Shown here one piece after another: positions 26,742 to 35,830 of a stretch of DNA of 64,000 nucleotides; positions within the stretch are counted from its first letter, which is position 1, and the number at the start of each line of letters is the position of its first letter. The translations under genes and the position numbers were made by a program. Under the pieces are notes generated by a model. The model did no database searches. It saw only the letters and a list, made by a program, of their open reading frames with translations, and was not told the origin of the DNA. This DNA is from Actinomycetota bacterium. GTDB lineage: Bacteria; Actinomycetota; Acidimicrobiia; Acidimicrobiales; RAAP-2. The DNA lies in assembly GCA_021324045.1 (NCBI GenBank), contig JAJPJV010000023.1, positions 16,687 to 80,686 on the forward strand, read 5' to 3'.

Positions 26742-26915
26742 CGCACCGCCTTTCTCCGGAGCGCCCGGTGATCGTCCTTGGGAGTGTAGGGGGCACCGGC
26801 GCATGCTGACCTTGGAGGCGCCGGCCGCAGGAGACACGAGCGGCCGGAAGGTTCGCGTTGGCGGCAACGTCGGCGCCAGGAGCAACCGATCTCGGCCAAC
26901 CAGGGCACCTGTGGG

Positions 26916-27110
26916 TCACGGCCGCTGACAGAACAGGTGCCAGCCCGCTGCCAGCCATCCACATAGCAACAGGGTCCGGCCCAGCCAACTGCGCAAGAAC
27001 CACGCGAGGACGTCGACGATGCTGGTCAGGCGCGGGCTGGCAAACGTGATGGCGGTCCAAATTGCGACCGCGGTGGCGATCACCATCCAGACGACACCAC
27101 CGATCGTCAT
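26916..27110 (-). CDS. small two-TM membrane protein (DUF6186-like)
   Basis: 64 residues with two hydrophobic segments (TIGGVVWMVIATAVAIWTAI and TLLLCGWLAAGWHLF) ending WHLFCQRP, similar to the short actinobacterial DUF6186 proteins. Its ATG overlaps the stop of the larger membrane protein (27107-27110), so the two are probably subunits of one complex. The function is unknown. Confidence 0.7.
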   Translation of the reverse strand: MTIGGVVWMVIATAVAIWTAITFASPRLTSIVDVLAWFLRSWLGRTLLLCGWLAAGWHLFCQRP

Positions 27111-27682
27111 CGTGCCGGTCGTCGATTCGCTCCGGCGATGGTGCCGCCGAGTGCGCACCAGAGCGCAAAGACGAGGCTTCGTCCCCACGAGGCATGGGTG
27201 ACGGCACCGATGATCCGGCTGAGCGTGGGCAGGTCATGGGCTTGATGGACGAAGCTGTTGAGGTCCCATCCGACCACTGCAGCAAAGAGCACGGCCCAGA
27301 CCGCGGCCGCGGCGATCGCGGCCGGTCGCTCGCGCCATCGGAGGAGCGTTTGCACGGAACATCCGATCCATGTGCTCGTGCGCTCCTTTTGGCGGGCCCT
27401 GCCCAGCGCCACCATGGCGATCGCGGTGACGACGATGACGGCTGCGATGCTGGCGTGTGCGCCCGTCGTGGGGTAGCGCTGGTCCCCTTCCCACCACACG
27501 AGGGCCCCGGCCCCGCAGGCGGCGGTGATCCCCAGCACTCGACTCCAGACGCGTGACGGCTTCCCTGGCCCGGCCGCGGAGTCGCCCCGACCACCGGCGG
27601 GGCCGCTGCGACCCCTCTGGCCACCGCGGTTAGGGGCCGAGGTGCTGATCGAACCACTCGAGTGTGCGCTGCCACGCATCAT
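27107..27682 (-). CDS. membrane protein of unknown function, partner of the DUF6186-like protein
   Basis: About 191 residues from ATG 27682, or 144 from GTG 27538; the start is uncertain. A serine/glycine-rich N-terminus is followed by four hydrophobic segments (VLGITAACGAGALVWW, IAAVIVVTAIAMVALG, AIAAAAVWAVLFAAVVGW, LVFALWCALGGTIAGA). The motif HDLPTLSRIIGAVTHASWGRS before the last segment looks conserved in actinobacterial membrane proteins. The longer start overlaps the 3' end of the upstream hydrolase gene by about 50 bp. Confidence 0.65.
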   Translation of the reverse strand: MMRGSAHSSGSISTSAPNRGGQRGRSGPAGGRGDSAAGPGKPSRVWSRVLGITAACGAGALVWWEGDQRYPTTGAHASIAAVIVVTAIAMVALGRARQKERTSTWIGCSVQTLLRWRERPAAIAAAAVWAVLFAAVVGWDLNSFVHQAHDLPTLSRIIGAVTHASWGRSLVFALWCALGGTIAGANRRPAR

Positions 27683-28349
27683 GCGCAGCCGTCGGGTGGT
27701 AGACCGCCGGACGATCATTGCAGTTGAAGCCGTGCTGGGCATCGGGATACCGCACGATCTCGGTCGGCACGGCGAGCTTCGCGGTCGCAGCTCGTAGCGC
27801 CTCGACCTGGTCGACCGGGATCGATTGGTCGAGATCCCCGTAGAGGCCGAGCCAGGGCGACTGCAGCGCCGGGGCCAGGTCGATCAGCGGGGGGAACCCG
27901 AAACGCCCTTCACCCACGCCCCCGCCGTAGAAGGTGACGGCCGCGCCCAGTGGACGCAGCGTCGCTCCGACGAACGCGACGGTTCCGCCCATGCAGAAGC
28001 CGACGATCCCCATCCGTGCGAGCGAAAAACCTGCGGCTTCGAGGAAGTCGAAGGAGGCCTCGAGGTCCGCGGTGATCCCTGCGGCATCGATCTGGCTCAT
28101 CAGCTCCATGACCTTCTCCATGTCGTCGTAGGCGAGGACTGGTGAGCCCTGGCGATGGAACAGCGCAGGCGCAACCGCGCGCCAGCCGTCGTCTGCAAGG
28201 CGTCTGGCGATGTCCTGGATGTGCGCGGTGAGACCGAACGCCTCCTGGATGACCACGACGGCACCCTTGGGCTCGCCATCAGGGAGTGCCTCGAACACCG
28301 GCATGGGCCCGTCATCGGTGTCGATGACGATCTCCGCGCTCGTGGGCAC
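27630..28349 (-). CDS. dienelactone hydrolase family protein
   Basis: 239 residues. The cysteine nucleophile is in GIVGFCMGGTVAF, the acid in LGLYGDLDQSIPVD and the histidine in YPDAQHGFNCNDRP, followed by the family tail AAHDAWQRTLEWFDQHL. It resembles bacterial carboxymethylenebutenolidases. It begins MPTSAEIVIDTDDGPMPVFEA. It stands upstream of the two small membrane-protein genes on the same strand. Confidence 0.9.
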   Translation of the reverse strand: MPTSAEIVIDTDDGPMPVFEALPDGEPKGAVVVIQEAFGLTAHIQDIARRLADDGWRAVAPALFHRQGSPVLAYDDMEKVMELMSQIDAAGITADLEASFDFLEAAGFSLARMGIVGFCMGGTVAFVGATLRPLGAAVTFYGGGVGEGRFGFPPLIDLAPALQSPWLGLYGDLDQSIPVDQVEALRAATAKLAVPTEIVRYPDAQHGFNCNDRPAVYHPTAAHDAWQRTLEWFDQHLGP

Positions 28350-28424
28350 GGCTCCAGTGTCGCCCGCTCGTCTGGCAACTGCAACTCGCCAGCCCGAACA
28401 GCTTCCGGCCCGAGGGGTACTCGC

Positions 28425-29828
28425 TCAGGAGGCGGCGCTCGTGGAGCTCATGTTGAAGTCGGGAATCCGCAACGCGGGCATTGCCGTTCGGTTCATCCAT
28501 TCCCCGAACTCCCGCCCAAGGGTCCGCACGGGTGACCCCGCCTCGGTGGCTCGCGCGAGGAGGTCCACCGGGCTCTCGTTGAAGCGAAAGTTGTTGACCG
28601 CAGCGACAACCTCGCCGCGCTCGATCAGGTAGACGCCGTCACGGGTGAGCCCAGTGAGCAGGAGCGTGGCCGGGTCTGCCTCCCGGATGTACCAGAGGCA
28701 GGTGAGCAGGAGGCCTCGGTCGGTCGAGGCAACGAGATCCTCCGAGGTGCCTCGAGCGCCGTCGAGCTCGAGCACAAGGTTGTCGATGGGCGGGGTGAAC
28801 GCGACGCCGGAGCGGCGTGCCCCGGCGCGGTGGTAGCGGAGGCGCTCCAGTCTTCCGCCCGTGATCCAGGTGGTCCGAGCGAGGGGGAGTCCGTTGTCAA
28901 AGACGGAAACGTCGGGGCCCGAGGCCTCGGCGACGAGGAACGGCAAGCATTCGAGGCCAGGCTCGAAGGGGTCGCTGCGCAGCTCGAACGGGGAGGTCGC
29001 GAGCTGTTCACCGACCCTCGTGGCGCCGTGACCCGCGGAGAACACCGTGCGACCTTCCTCGGCCTCCGGCCCGCTCGCCGCGTCGACCAGGGCCACCATG
29101 AGGTCGGCCACGGCCGCCGGTGGGAGCACGACCTCGTAGCGGCCCGGTTCGAGGGTGACGGTGCGACGCGCCCATTCCAGCCGTTGCGCGAGGTGAGCCT
29201 CGAGCGACTCGATCGAGACCGCGTCGAGCTCGGGCCCGGCATGCCCGACCCATGCCGACCGCCGACCATCACTACTTCGACCGACGAGATTGATCGCGCC
29301 GGTTGCCTGGACATGGCGCCTGCGGACGCCCGCTGAGGTGCCCAGGTAGACCGTGTCGAGATGGTGCTCGGCGAATCCGGCCAGCACGTTGCCTGCGCTC
29401 GACGCCCGGTGAAACGCCGCCGCCAGGCCTTCGACGACCGGGCGCAGTACTGAGGGTTCGGTCTGGGGTGCGGGCTCCTCGAAGAACGGGTCCGCGGCTC
29501 CGGTCGCTAGCGGGCTGGCATCGTTGGCAGCCGGGGTGCTCTGTGCATCAGCCTGGGCGGCGGCAACCAGGTCGTCGAGGTCGGCTGCACCACTGCGGCT
29601 GGCACTCCCCACGCTCGTGCCGGTTCCGTCGGAGCTGGGGAGCAGGCAGATCAGGGTCACCCGTCGGCTGCGACGTCTTCCGTTGGTGGTCGTGGTGTTG
29701 TTGGCGAAACGGACTTCGACCTCGCTGGATTCTTCGACGATGGCAATCCCCTCGGGGACCGCCGCCAAGAGCTGCTCGACGACGAGGTGGGCGGCAGGTA
29801 GCCCTCGGTCTTCGGAGGCGGTGCTCAC
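28425..29828 (-). CDS. TldE/PmbA-like metalloprotease partner
   Basis: 467 residues. The N-terminal half is variable and serine/alanine-rich (about 70-130). The second half matches the PmbA/TldD fold: RYEVVLPPAAVADLMVALVD, NGLPLARTTWITGG, LLLTCLWYIREADPATLLLTGLTRDGVYLIERGE and VNNFRFNESPVDLLAR. In E. coli TldD and TldE form one heterodimeric protease that degrades unfolded or leader peptides. The GTG start overlaps the TldD stop (GTGA), so the pair is co-translated. Confidence 0.88.
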   Translation of the reverse strand: MSTASEDRGLPAAHLVVEQLLAAVPEGIAIVEESSEVEVRFANNTTTTNGRRRSRRVTLICLLPSSDGTGTSVGSASRSGAADLDDLVAAAQADAQSTPAANDASPLATGAADPFFEEPAPQTEPSVLRPVVEGLAAAFHRASSAGNVLAGFAEHHLDTVYLGTSAGVRRRHVQATGAINLVGRSSDGRRSAWVGHAGPELDAVSIESLEAHLAQRLEWARRTVTLEPGRYEVVLPPAAVADLMVALVDAASGPEAEEGRTVFSAGHGATRVGEQLATSPFELRSDPFEPGLECLPFLVAEASGPDVSVFDNGLPLARTTWITGGRLERLRYHRAGARRSGVAFTPPIDNLVLELDGARGTSEDLVASTDRGLLLTCLWYIREADPATLLLTGLTRDGVYLIERGEVVAAVNNFRFNESPVDLLARATEAGSPVRTLGREFGEWMNRTAMPALRIPDFNMSSTSAAS

Positions 29829-31336
29829 CGACCGGCCTCCTGCTTGGTGTTGAGCACCCGGACGTCTCGGACGAGCACTGACGGACAGCCGTGGCTGACG
29901 GGCGCGACCTGACCGGGCTGGCCCTTCCCGCAGTTGAACGCCCCACCGAGAAGGTAGGTCGATCGGCCCCCCAAGGCCTCGAGGGAGCCCCAGAACTCGG
30001 TGGTGTTCGCCTGGTACGCGACGTCGCGAAGCTGTCCGGCGAGCTGGCCGTCCCGGATCCGGAAGAAGCGCTGGCCGGTGAACTGGAAGTTGTGGCGCTG
30101 CATGTCGATCGACCAGCTCTTGTCGCCCACGATGAAGATCCCGTCCGAGACGCGGGCAATGAGCTCCTCGGTGGGGGGTCCTTCGTCTGGCGCAGGAGCG
30201 AGGGAGACGTTTGCCATCCGCTGCATTGGGATGTGCAACGGTGAGTCGGCGAAGGCGCACCCGTTGGAGCGCCCGAACCCGCTGATCGCCGCGATCGAGC
30301 GGTCGAGCTGGTAGCCGACGAGGACGCCGTCTTTGATGAGGTCGAACTGCTGGGTCAGCACTCCTTCGTCGTCGACGGCGACCGTGGCCAGGCCATGGGG
30401 CGCGGTCCGATCGCCGGTGACCTGGAGCAGCGGAGAGCCGTACCGAAGCGTGCCGAGCTGGTCGGGAGTGGCGAACGACGTACCGGCGTAGGCAGCCTCG
30501 AACCCCAGGGCGCGGTCGAGCTCGGTGGCATGGCCGATGGACTCGTGAATGGTCAGCCACAGATTGGTTGGGTCGATCACGAGGTCGTAACGCCCGGGTT
30601 CGACCGATGGTGCGCCGAGCTTGTCGGCGACGAGGGTCGGGAGGAGATCGAGCTCGGCCTCCCAATCCCAGCCCTCACCTTCCAGGTACTCCCAGCCCCG
30701 GCCGACCGGTGGTGCCAGGCTGCGTTGGGTTTCGAAGTCGCCATCTTCGGCGACCGAGAGCACCTCGACGGTGGGCGCGATCCGTACCCGTTGTTGGCGA
30801 GCAACGGTGCCGGCGAGGTCGGCGTAGTACTTGTCCTCGGCGACGGCCATGACCTCTGCGGTGACGTGTTCGATCGAGGGGGATGCCAGCAAGCGTTTGC
30901 TCCAGTCGCGCAGCACGGCGTCTTTGCTCGCGAGCGCGACCTGCGTCGGGTCCGTGCGGTAGGGGGAGATCCACTCGATCGTGCCGTGGGAGGGCTCAGG
31001 GGCCAGCTCCAGTGGGTGAGCGAGCCCGATCCTGCTCACCTGTGCGCTCTCGATGGCTTGGGTCACGAGCTCGTCTGTGACCCGAGGCGTGGCCGCGACC
31101 GTTGCGGCGAATCCGATGGCACCGCTATGGACCACGCGGAGCCCAATGCCAAACTCGATGTCGTCGACGGCGGTCTCGAGTGCACCATCACGCAGCCGGA
31201 CGAACTGGGATCGGATCCGTTCGATGCGGACCTCGGCGTTCGTGCAGCCCCGAGCGGCTGCGCCTTCGAGCGCCCGAACCCGGATCGCCTCGACCGTGCT
31301 CGAGTCCAAAGGATCGAGGTTGTCCACCTCGAGCAC
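29825..31336 (-). CDS. tldD: TldD metalloprotease
   Basis: 503 residues. The zinc-binding HExxxH is HESIGH (about residue 265), inside LWLTIHESIGHATELDRAL. Later segments are GSPLLQVTGDRT, LLGGAFNCGKGQPGQV and the family's repeated ligands near the C-terminus. It is the catalytic subunit of the TldD/TldE protease. The start GTG 31336 gives MLEVDNLDPLDSS. A LysR gene lies upstream on the same strand, ending 66 bp before this start. Confidence 0.9.
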   Translation of the reverse strand: MLEVDNLDPLDSSTVEAIRVRALEGAAARGCTNAEVRIERIRSQFVRLRDGALETAVDDIEFGIGLRVVHSGAIGFAATVAATPRVTDELVTQAIESAQVSRIGLAHPLELAPEPSHGTIEWISPYRTDPTQVALASKDAVLRDWSKRLLASPSIEHVTAEVMAVAEDKYYADLAGTVARQQRVRIAPTVEVLSVAEDGDFETQRSLAPPVGRGWEYLEGEGWDWEAELDLLPTLVADKLGAPSVEPGRYDLVIDPTNLWLTIHESIGHATELDRALGFEAAYAGTSFATPDQLGTLRYGSPLLQVTGDRTAPHGLATVAVDDEGVLTQQFDLIKDGVLVGYQLDRSIAAISGFGRSNGCAFADSPLHIPMQRMANVSLAPAPDEGPPTEELIARVSDGIFIVGDKSWSIDMQRHNFQFTGQRFFRIRDGQLAGQLRDVAYQANTTEFWGSLEALGGRSTYLLGGAFNCGKGQPGQVAPVSHGCPSVLVRDVRVLNTKQEAGR

Positions 31337-31401
31337 GCTACCGGCAGTGACCAGGCGCCGCGCATGACGCGTCGCCCCGCGCCGTCATCCAGGTCGCGAC
31401 A

Positions 31402-32322
31402 TCACTCGCGACGGAGCGCTCGGAGGCCTTCAGGTCGCGCGCAGGCGTCGTCGACGACCTCGTACAGCAGGTCGATGACCGCGCGGGTCGGAGCCGAGGG
31501 CAGTCCGCGCTGGCGCAGGGTGACACCGACGCGCCGGGCCGGGAGGTCCTCCACGGAGAGAAGGCAGAACTGGTCACGCAGGTGGTTCGGCACCGCCGTT
31601 GCCGGCAGGATCGCAGGGCCGTACCCGTCGAAGGTGAGCGAGGCAATGAGCCGAACGCCGTCGACCTCCATTGCCGAGCGGAGCTTCACCCCGGCACGGC
31701 GGCACGCGGCGTCGATATTGGCGCGCAGCGCCGTGTGGGGCATCGGCAAGATGAGCTCCAGGTCGGTAAGGAGCGAGATCGGCAACGGGGTCTGCTTGCT
31801 GGCGAGGGGATGGTCGACGGGCACGACGAGCATGAGGTCCTCTTCGAAGAGCGGTGTCACCGCGAGCTCGTCGAGCAGGACCGGCAGAGCGACGACCGCG
31901 ACATCGAGCTCGCCGGAGAGCAGCCGCGGTTCCAGCGTCGAGTTGATGCCGTCGATGGCACAGACCTGCACACCGGGATGACGGGCCCGCAGCTGCTCGA
32001 AGAGGCGGGGCACGAGCCATCGGCCGGTGGTGCCGATGACACCCATGCGGACCAGCCCTGTGATCTCCCGGCGCATGGCCGCAACGTCGGCGACCATCGC
32101 GTCGAGTTCGGCCATCATTCGACGCGAGCGCTCCACGACGACGATCCCTTCTTCGGTGAGCCGTCCCGACGAGCGGTCGACGAGCACTGCGCCGAGCTCG
32201 CGCTCGAGCCTGGCCACATGAGCAGAGACATTCGACTGGACGGTCCCCAGCGCGTCGGCCGCGGCAGAGAACCCGCCGTGGTCCGCGATGCCGACGAGTG
32301 CTTGCAGGTGGCGGAGCTCCAT
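31402..32322 (-). CDS. LysR family transcriptional regulator
   Basis: 306 residues. The N-terminal HTH reads MELRHLQALVGIADHGGFSAAADALGTVQSNVSAHVARLERELGAVLVDR, then the linker helix and an effector domain starting LVRMGVIGTTGRWLVPRLFEQLRARHPGVQV. It has the length and layout of CbbR/BenM-type activators. A 12-bp-arm dyad sits 19 bp upstream of the start, over the probable promoter, suggesting self-control. The target genes could be the divergent murT-gatD or the downstream tldD-pmbA, but the sequence does not decide. Confidence 0.93.
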   Translation of the reverse strand: MELRHLQALVGIADHGGFSAAADALGTVQSNVSAHVARLERELGAVLVDRSSGRLTEEGIVVVERSRRMMAELDAMVADVAAMRREITGLVRMGVIGTTGRWLVPRLFEQLRARHPGVQVCAIDGINSTLEPRLLSGELDVAVVALPVLLDELAVTPLFEEDLMLVVPVDHPLASKQTPLPISLLTDLELILPMPHTALRANIDAACRRAGVKLRSAMEVDGVRLIASLTFDGYGPAILPATAVPNHLRDQFCLLSVEDLPARRVGVTLRQRGLPSAPTRAVIDLLYEVVDDACARPEGLRALRRE

Positions 32323-32340
32323 CGCAATAAACGATATTAG

Positions 32341-32368
32341 CTATCTCTCAAAGCTGTTTGACAGATAG
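32341..32368. promoter_or_regulatory. dyad operator between lysR and murT
   Basis: CTATCTCTCAAA and TTTGACAGATAG form 12-base arms (one mismatch) around GCTG. On the minus strand it precedes a TAATAT that can serve as the lysR -10. On the plus strand it contains a perfect TTGACA (32358-32363). The likely reader is the adjacent LysR protein. Confidence 0.55.
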
Positions 32369-32439
32369 ATGCGGCGTCCTCCAGAATGGATGCAGACCGC
32401 AGGGATGAGGAACCCCCCCTCCCATTCCGAAGCGGCATT

Positions 32440-32478
32440 AGTGAAGGGATCGCTAGCCCCCCCGGCGATCCCTTCACT
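32440..32478. repeat. perfect 14-bp inverted repeat (hairpin) upstream of murT
   Basis: AGTGAAGGGATCGC and GCGATCCCTTCACT pair perfectly around an 11-base C-rich loop. No T-run follows, so it is not a standard terminator. It lies in the region that would be the murT leader RNA, about 170 bp before the start. It may be an attenuator, RNA-stability element or protein-binding site. Confidence 0.65.
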
Positions 32479-32651
32479 CGCGTTCGGGCCCGTGGAAGTC
32501 TGCCACTTGGTGGCCGAGACCTAGTCCGGCACCCGTCCTGTTCCGGGCTCGTATCCTCGGCCCTGAGATGGCCGGTTCGAAGCGAACGCAACAGGGTCCG
32601 CGGGGCCTGCGCGCCGGCGCGGGCTGGGGATTTCGATTCGCCCGGAGGCCG

Positions 32652-34025
32652 ATGTCCTCACCGGAGGGTCTCGGAGCGCCTTCACCTGCTGCGTCGTGGC
32701 GCCTGGGGCTCGCCGTACGGGCCGTGCGCGTGATCAACCGCGGAGTTCGCCTCCTGCGGTTGGGGAGCGGAACGGTCGCTGGAGGACGAGTCGGGCTGGC
32801 CATCGCCCCAGGCCTGCTTAGGAGCTTGTTGGCCGGACGGACGACTGCCCTGGTCAGCGGGACGAACGGGAAGACCACGACGACTCGCTTGCTCGCCGTC
32901 GCGCTGGGGGCGGGGTCGGGAGCTGGCTCGACGGAGGTCGCTGGACCCGGAGCGACCGCGGTGGTGACGAACGCGACCGGATCGAACATGCCCGCTGGTC
33001 ACGTTGCCGCGCTTGCCGACGCCGCGCCCGGGGCCATGGCCGTGCTCGAGGTGGATGAGGGGTATCTGCCCGAGCTGGTGGCAACGGCGCGGCCGGCGGT
33101 CGTCGTGCTGCTCAATTTGTCACGGGACCAGCTCGACCGCACGAACGAGGTGCGGATGACCGCGAACCGATGGAGGGCAGCGCTCGCGGGATCGCCGGCG
33201 ACGGTAGTGGCCAATGCCGACGATCCCCTCGTGGTCTGGGCCGCCGGGGGTGCTCAGCGGTGCGTCTGGGTCGCAGCAGGGCTTCGTTGGCGCTTCGATG
33301 CCGTCGGATGCCCCGCCTGCGAGGGCCGAATTCGCTTCTGCGATGGTTGGGGATGCGACTGCGGGTACCGGCGCCCGGAGCCCGCCGTCGCCGTTGAGGA
33401 CAGCGGTGGGGGCGTCGTCGCTGCCTTTGCAGACGGGCGTCGCCTTCCAGTGGAGCTCCGGATCCCCGGCCGCTTCAATCAAGCCAACGCCGTGCTGGCG
33501 GCGGTCGCGGCCGAGGCGTTGGGCGTCAGAGCGGCAGTGGGCCTTCGAGCGATGCAATCGGTCGATGCGATCGCCGGCAGGTTCGCCGTCCACTCGATTG
33601 CTGGGGCGCAGGCGAGGCTTTTGCTTGCGAAGAACCCTGCCGGGTGGGCGGAGCTCCTCGACATCGTGGGTCCCAGCCGACAACCGGTGGTCGTGGGGAT
33701 CAACGCCCGCGTCGCCGACGGAAGGGATCCGTCTTGGCTCTGGGACGTCCCCTTCGAAGCACTGCGAGGGCGCCGAGTCGTCGCCACCGGCGAGCGCTGC
33801 CTCGATCTGTCGGTTCGGCTGCGTTATGCCGAGGTGGATCATGACATCGTTCGGGATCCCCGGCACGCGATCGCACGGGCTGCCGGCTTCACCGGGGTAG
33901 CCGATCCGTCGGTGGCGTTGAACCGGGGCGCAGATGGCGCGACGGATGTTGGCGCCGTCGAGGTGAACGCAAAGGTCGAGTTCATCGGGAACTACACGGC
34001 CTTTCACGATCTTCTGGGACGTTGA
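32652..34025 (+). CDS. murT: MurT, lipid II isoglutaminyl synthase ligase subunit
   Basis: A Mur-ligase family protein of 457 residues. The ATP loop is VSGTNGKTTTTRLLAVAL. EVDEGYLPELVATARPAVVVLLNLSRDQLDR is the substrate region. A four-cysteine zinc ribbon (CPACEGRIRFC..GCDCGY) inserted in the central domain is the MurT mark, and the C-terminal DUF1727-type domain begins near AKNPAGWAELLD. With GatD it amidates the D-glutamate of lipid II in the cytoplasm. I chose ATG 32652 because GGAGG lies just before it; an earlier ATG at 32568 would add 28 residues. The gatD gene follows after one base. Confidence 0.9.
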   Translation: MSSPEGLGAPSPAASWRLGLAVRAVRVINRGVRLLRLGSGTVAGGRVGLAIAPGLLRSLLAGRTTALVSGTNGKTTTTRLLAVALGAGSGAGSTEVAGPGATAVVTNATGSNMPAGHVAALADAAPGAMAVLEVDEGYLPELVATARPAVVVLLNLSRDQLDRTNEVRMTANRWRAALAGSPATVVANADDPLVVWAAGGAQRCVWVAAGLRWRFDAVGCPACEGRIRFCDGWGCDCGYRRPEPAVAVEDSGGGVVAAFADGRRLPVELRIPGRFNQANAVLAAVAAEALGVRAAVGLRAMQSVDAIAGRFAVHSIAGAQARLLLAKNPAGWAELLDIVGPSRQPVVVGINARVADGRDPSWLWDVPFEALRGRRVVATGERCLDLSVRLRYAEVDHDIVRDPRHAIARAAGFTGVADPSVALNRGADGATDVGAVEVNAKVEFIGNYTAFHDLLGR

Positions 34026-34026
34026 C

Positions 34027-34767
34027 GTGGCGCCGCTCAGGGTGATCGTGGTCTATCCCGAGTTGCTCGGAACCTACGGCGACGGCGGGAACGGCGTGGT
34101 GCTGGCGAAGCGCGCGTCATGGCGCGGGATCGACACGACCTTGATCGAAGCGACGGCCGACCAGCGTCTTCCTGAAGGCGACCTCTACTGCTTGGGCGGA
34201 GGTGAGGATGCCCCTCAGACCGAGGCGGCTGAGATCCTGGCGAGCGACGGCATGCTCGGACGATCGGTTGCCAATGGTGCGGTCGTGCTGGCGGTCTGCG
34301 CGGGGTACCAGATCATCGGCAGGACCTTCACCGATGCTCACGGCGTTGCCCACCCCGGCCTTGGGCTGCTCGACGTCGAGACCAAAAGGGGCGCAGGGCG
34401 CAGGGCTGTTGGCGAGTTGGTCGCCGAGCCGATCGGGGCGGGCCTCGACATCCCCACGCTCAGCGGATTCGAGAACCATGCTGGCCTGAGCGTCGTGGGT
34501 CACGGCGCGCAACCGCTGGGGCGCGTGCGAGTCGGCGTCGGCAACGGGGATGGAACCGAAGGCGCGTGGTCGGGGCGAGTCGTCGGCACGTACTGCCACG
34601 GTCCTGTGCTGGCGCGCAATCCGGCGCTTGCGGATCTTTTGCTCGGATGGGCGTTGGGGGTCGACACGCCCCTGGCGCCACTCGGGGATCATCGCGAGGA
34701 GCTCCTGCGCGCCGAGCGCCTCCGAGCGGCATCCCGGTTCCGTTCCTGGCGATTCCGCTCGCACTGA
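34027..34767 (+). CDS. gatD: GatD, lipid II isoglutaminyl synthase glutamine amidotransferase
   Basis: A class I glutamine amidotransferase-like protein of 246 residues. The nucleophile is in VVLAVCAGYQIIG (about residue 94) and the partner histidine in GTYCHGPVLARNP. It opens RVIVVYPELLGTYGDGGN, as GatD proteins do. It supplies ammonia from glutamine to MurT. The GTG start lies one base after the murT stop, so the pair is one operon. Confidence 0.92.
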   Translation: MAPLRVIVVYPELLGTYGDGGNGVVLAKRASWRGIDTTLIEATADQRLPEGDLYCLGGGEDAPQTEAAEILASDGMLGRSVANGAVVLAVCAGYQIIGRTFTDAHGVAHPGLGLLDVETKRGAGRRAVGELVAEPIGAGLDIPTLSGFENHAGLSVVGHGAQPLGRVRVGVGNGDGTEGAWSGRVVGTYCHGPVLARNPALADLLLGWALGVDTPLAPLGDHREELLRAERLRAASRFRSWRFRSH

Positions 34768-34852
34768 GTACCGTAAGGAAGACTGCTGGCGGTCGACTCG
34801 GGTCAGGACACCACCGTTCTTCGGCGCCAAGCAGCCGGCACGCCGTAAAGAG

Positions 34853-35791
34853 TCACGACACGGGCCAGTTGCCCCCCCGGGATGGCGAGCGCCGTGGTGT
34901 CGCATCCCGTGCCCAGGCTCTTCGCCACGGGGAGACGTCAGGTCCACGCAGGGCGGTCATGGCCGCATCAGCACCCGCTCGTCGGGCCCCCCACCAGTCG
35001 GATCGGACTTCTTCGGCGAGCTGTGCGACTGCACGTTCGATCCGTGCCGCGAAGTGTCGCGCGTCCTCGCCCTCCTCGAGGCGCAGTGGAGGCCCGAAGA
35101 GCACGCTCGTCGGGGAGCGCCGAAGGCCGCGATGGCGCATTTCGCTGCCCGAACCACCGGCGGGGCGGTCGTCACGGAGGCTCTTGGGGAGCACGCGGAA
35201 CATGCCGTGGATGTAGACAGGGACAACGGGGCGCTTGGTTCGGTGGGCGAGGTATGCGGCCCCGCCGCGGAACGGCTGCGCCCAACCATCGGCAGTGCGC
35301 CCGCCCTCGGGGAAGATGATGAGGTTCCAGCCCTCCTCGATGATGCGCGCCGCGTCGTCGCCGGATCGGCGGTTCACTCGGTTCCGGTCGATGGGGATCG
35401 CCGCGAGGGTGAGCGACCACCACAGTGCCTTCCAGGTGCGATCGAAGAAATAGTCCGACGCCGCGCCCACGACGCTTTTGTGGCGAAATCGAGCGGGAAG
35501 GGCATGGAGCAGCAGGGGCGTGTCGAGGTGACTGGCGTGATTGGCAGCGAAGATCACCGGTGCCTCGAGGTGCTCGAGATACTCGACTCCCCTTGTCGTC
35601 GTCGCAGTGACGAGCCTGATCGCCGGGCGCGTCACGTTGTCGAGGAGCAGCGCACGGGCCAGGCGCGCCGGGTAGCGACGGGACCAGCCGTGATCGAACG
35701 CGAGCCCGACCCGGCGCTTTGGAGCCGGGCGCTCGACGTTCGCCGGCCATGTCGGCCGCGCCAAGGGAAAGTCGAGGCCGCGCTTCATCAC
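34853..35791 (-). CDS. PlsC-type lysophospholipid acyltransferase
   Basis: 312 residues. The acyltransferase motifs are NHASHLD (about residue 84), the RNRVNRRSGDD region, FPEGGRT and PVVPVYIHG, in the order of 1-acylglycerol-phosphate acyltransferases. A hydrophobic stretch, LTLAAIPI, is nearby; there is no signal peptide. The C-terminal 40 residues are arginine-rich and probably disordered. It is the last gene of the four-gene operon 41177-34853, 39 bp after the LarA-like gene, which suggests that operon makes an acylated or ether-type lipid. Confidence 0.88.
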   Translation of the reverse strand: MMKRGLDFPLARPTWPANVERPAPKRRVGLAFDHGWSRRYPARLARALLLDNVTRPAIRLVTATTTRGVEYLEHLEAPVIFAANHASHLDTPLLLHALPARFRHKSVVGAASDYFFDRTWKALWWSLTLAAIPIDRNRVNRRSGDDAARIIEEGWNLIIFPEGGRTADGWAQPFRGGAAYLAHRTKRPVVPVYIHGMFRVLPKSLRDDRPAGGSGSEMRHRGLRRSPTSVLFGPPLRLEEGEDARHFAARIERAVAQLAEEVRSDWWGARRAGADAAMTALRGPDVSPWRRAWARDATPRRSPSRGGNWPVS

Positions 35792-35830
35792 GTGCGCCTT
35801 CCCTCACGTCGGCCCATCGTTCGGAGCAGC

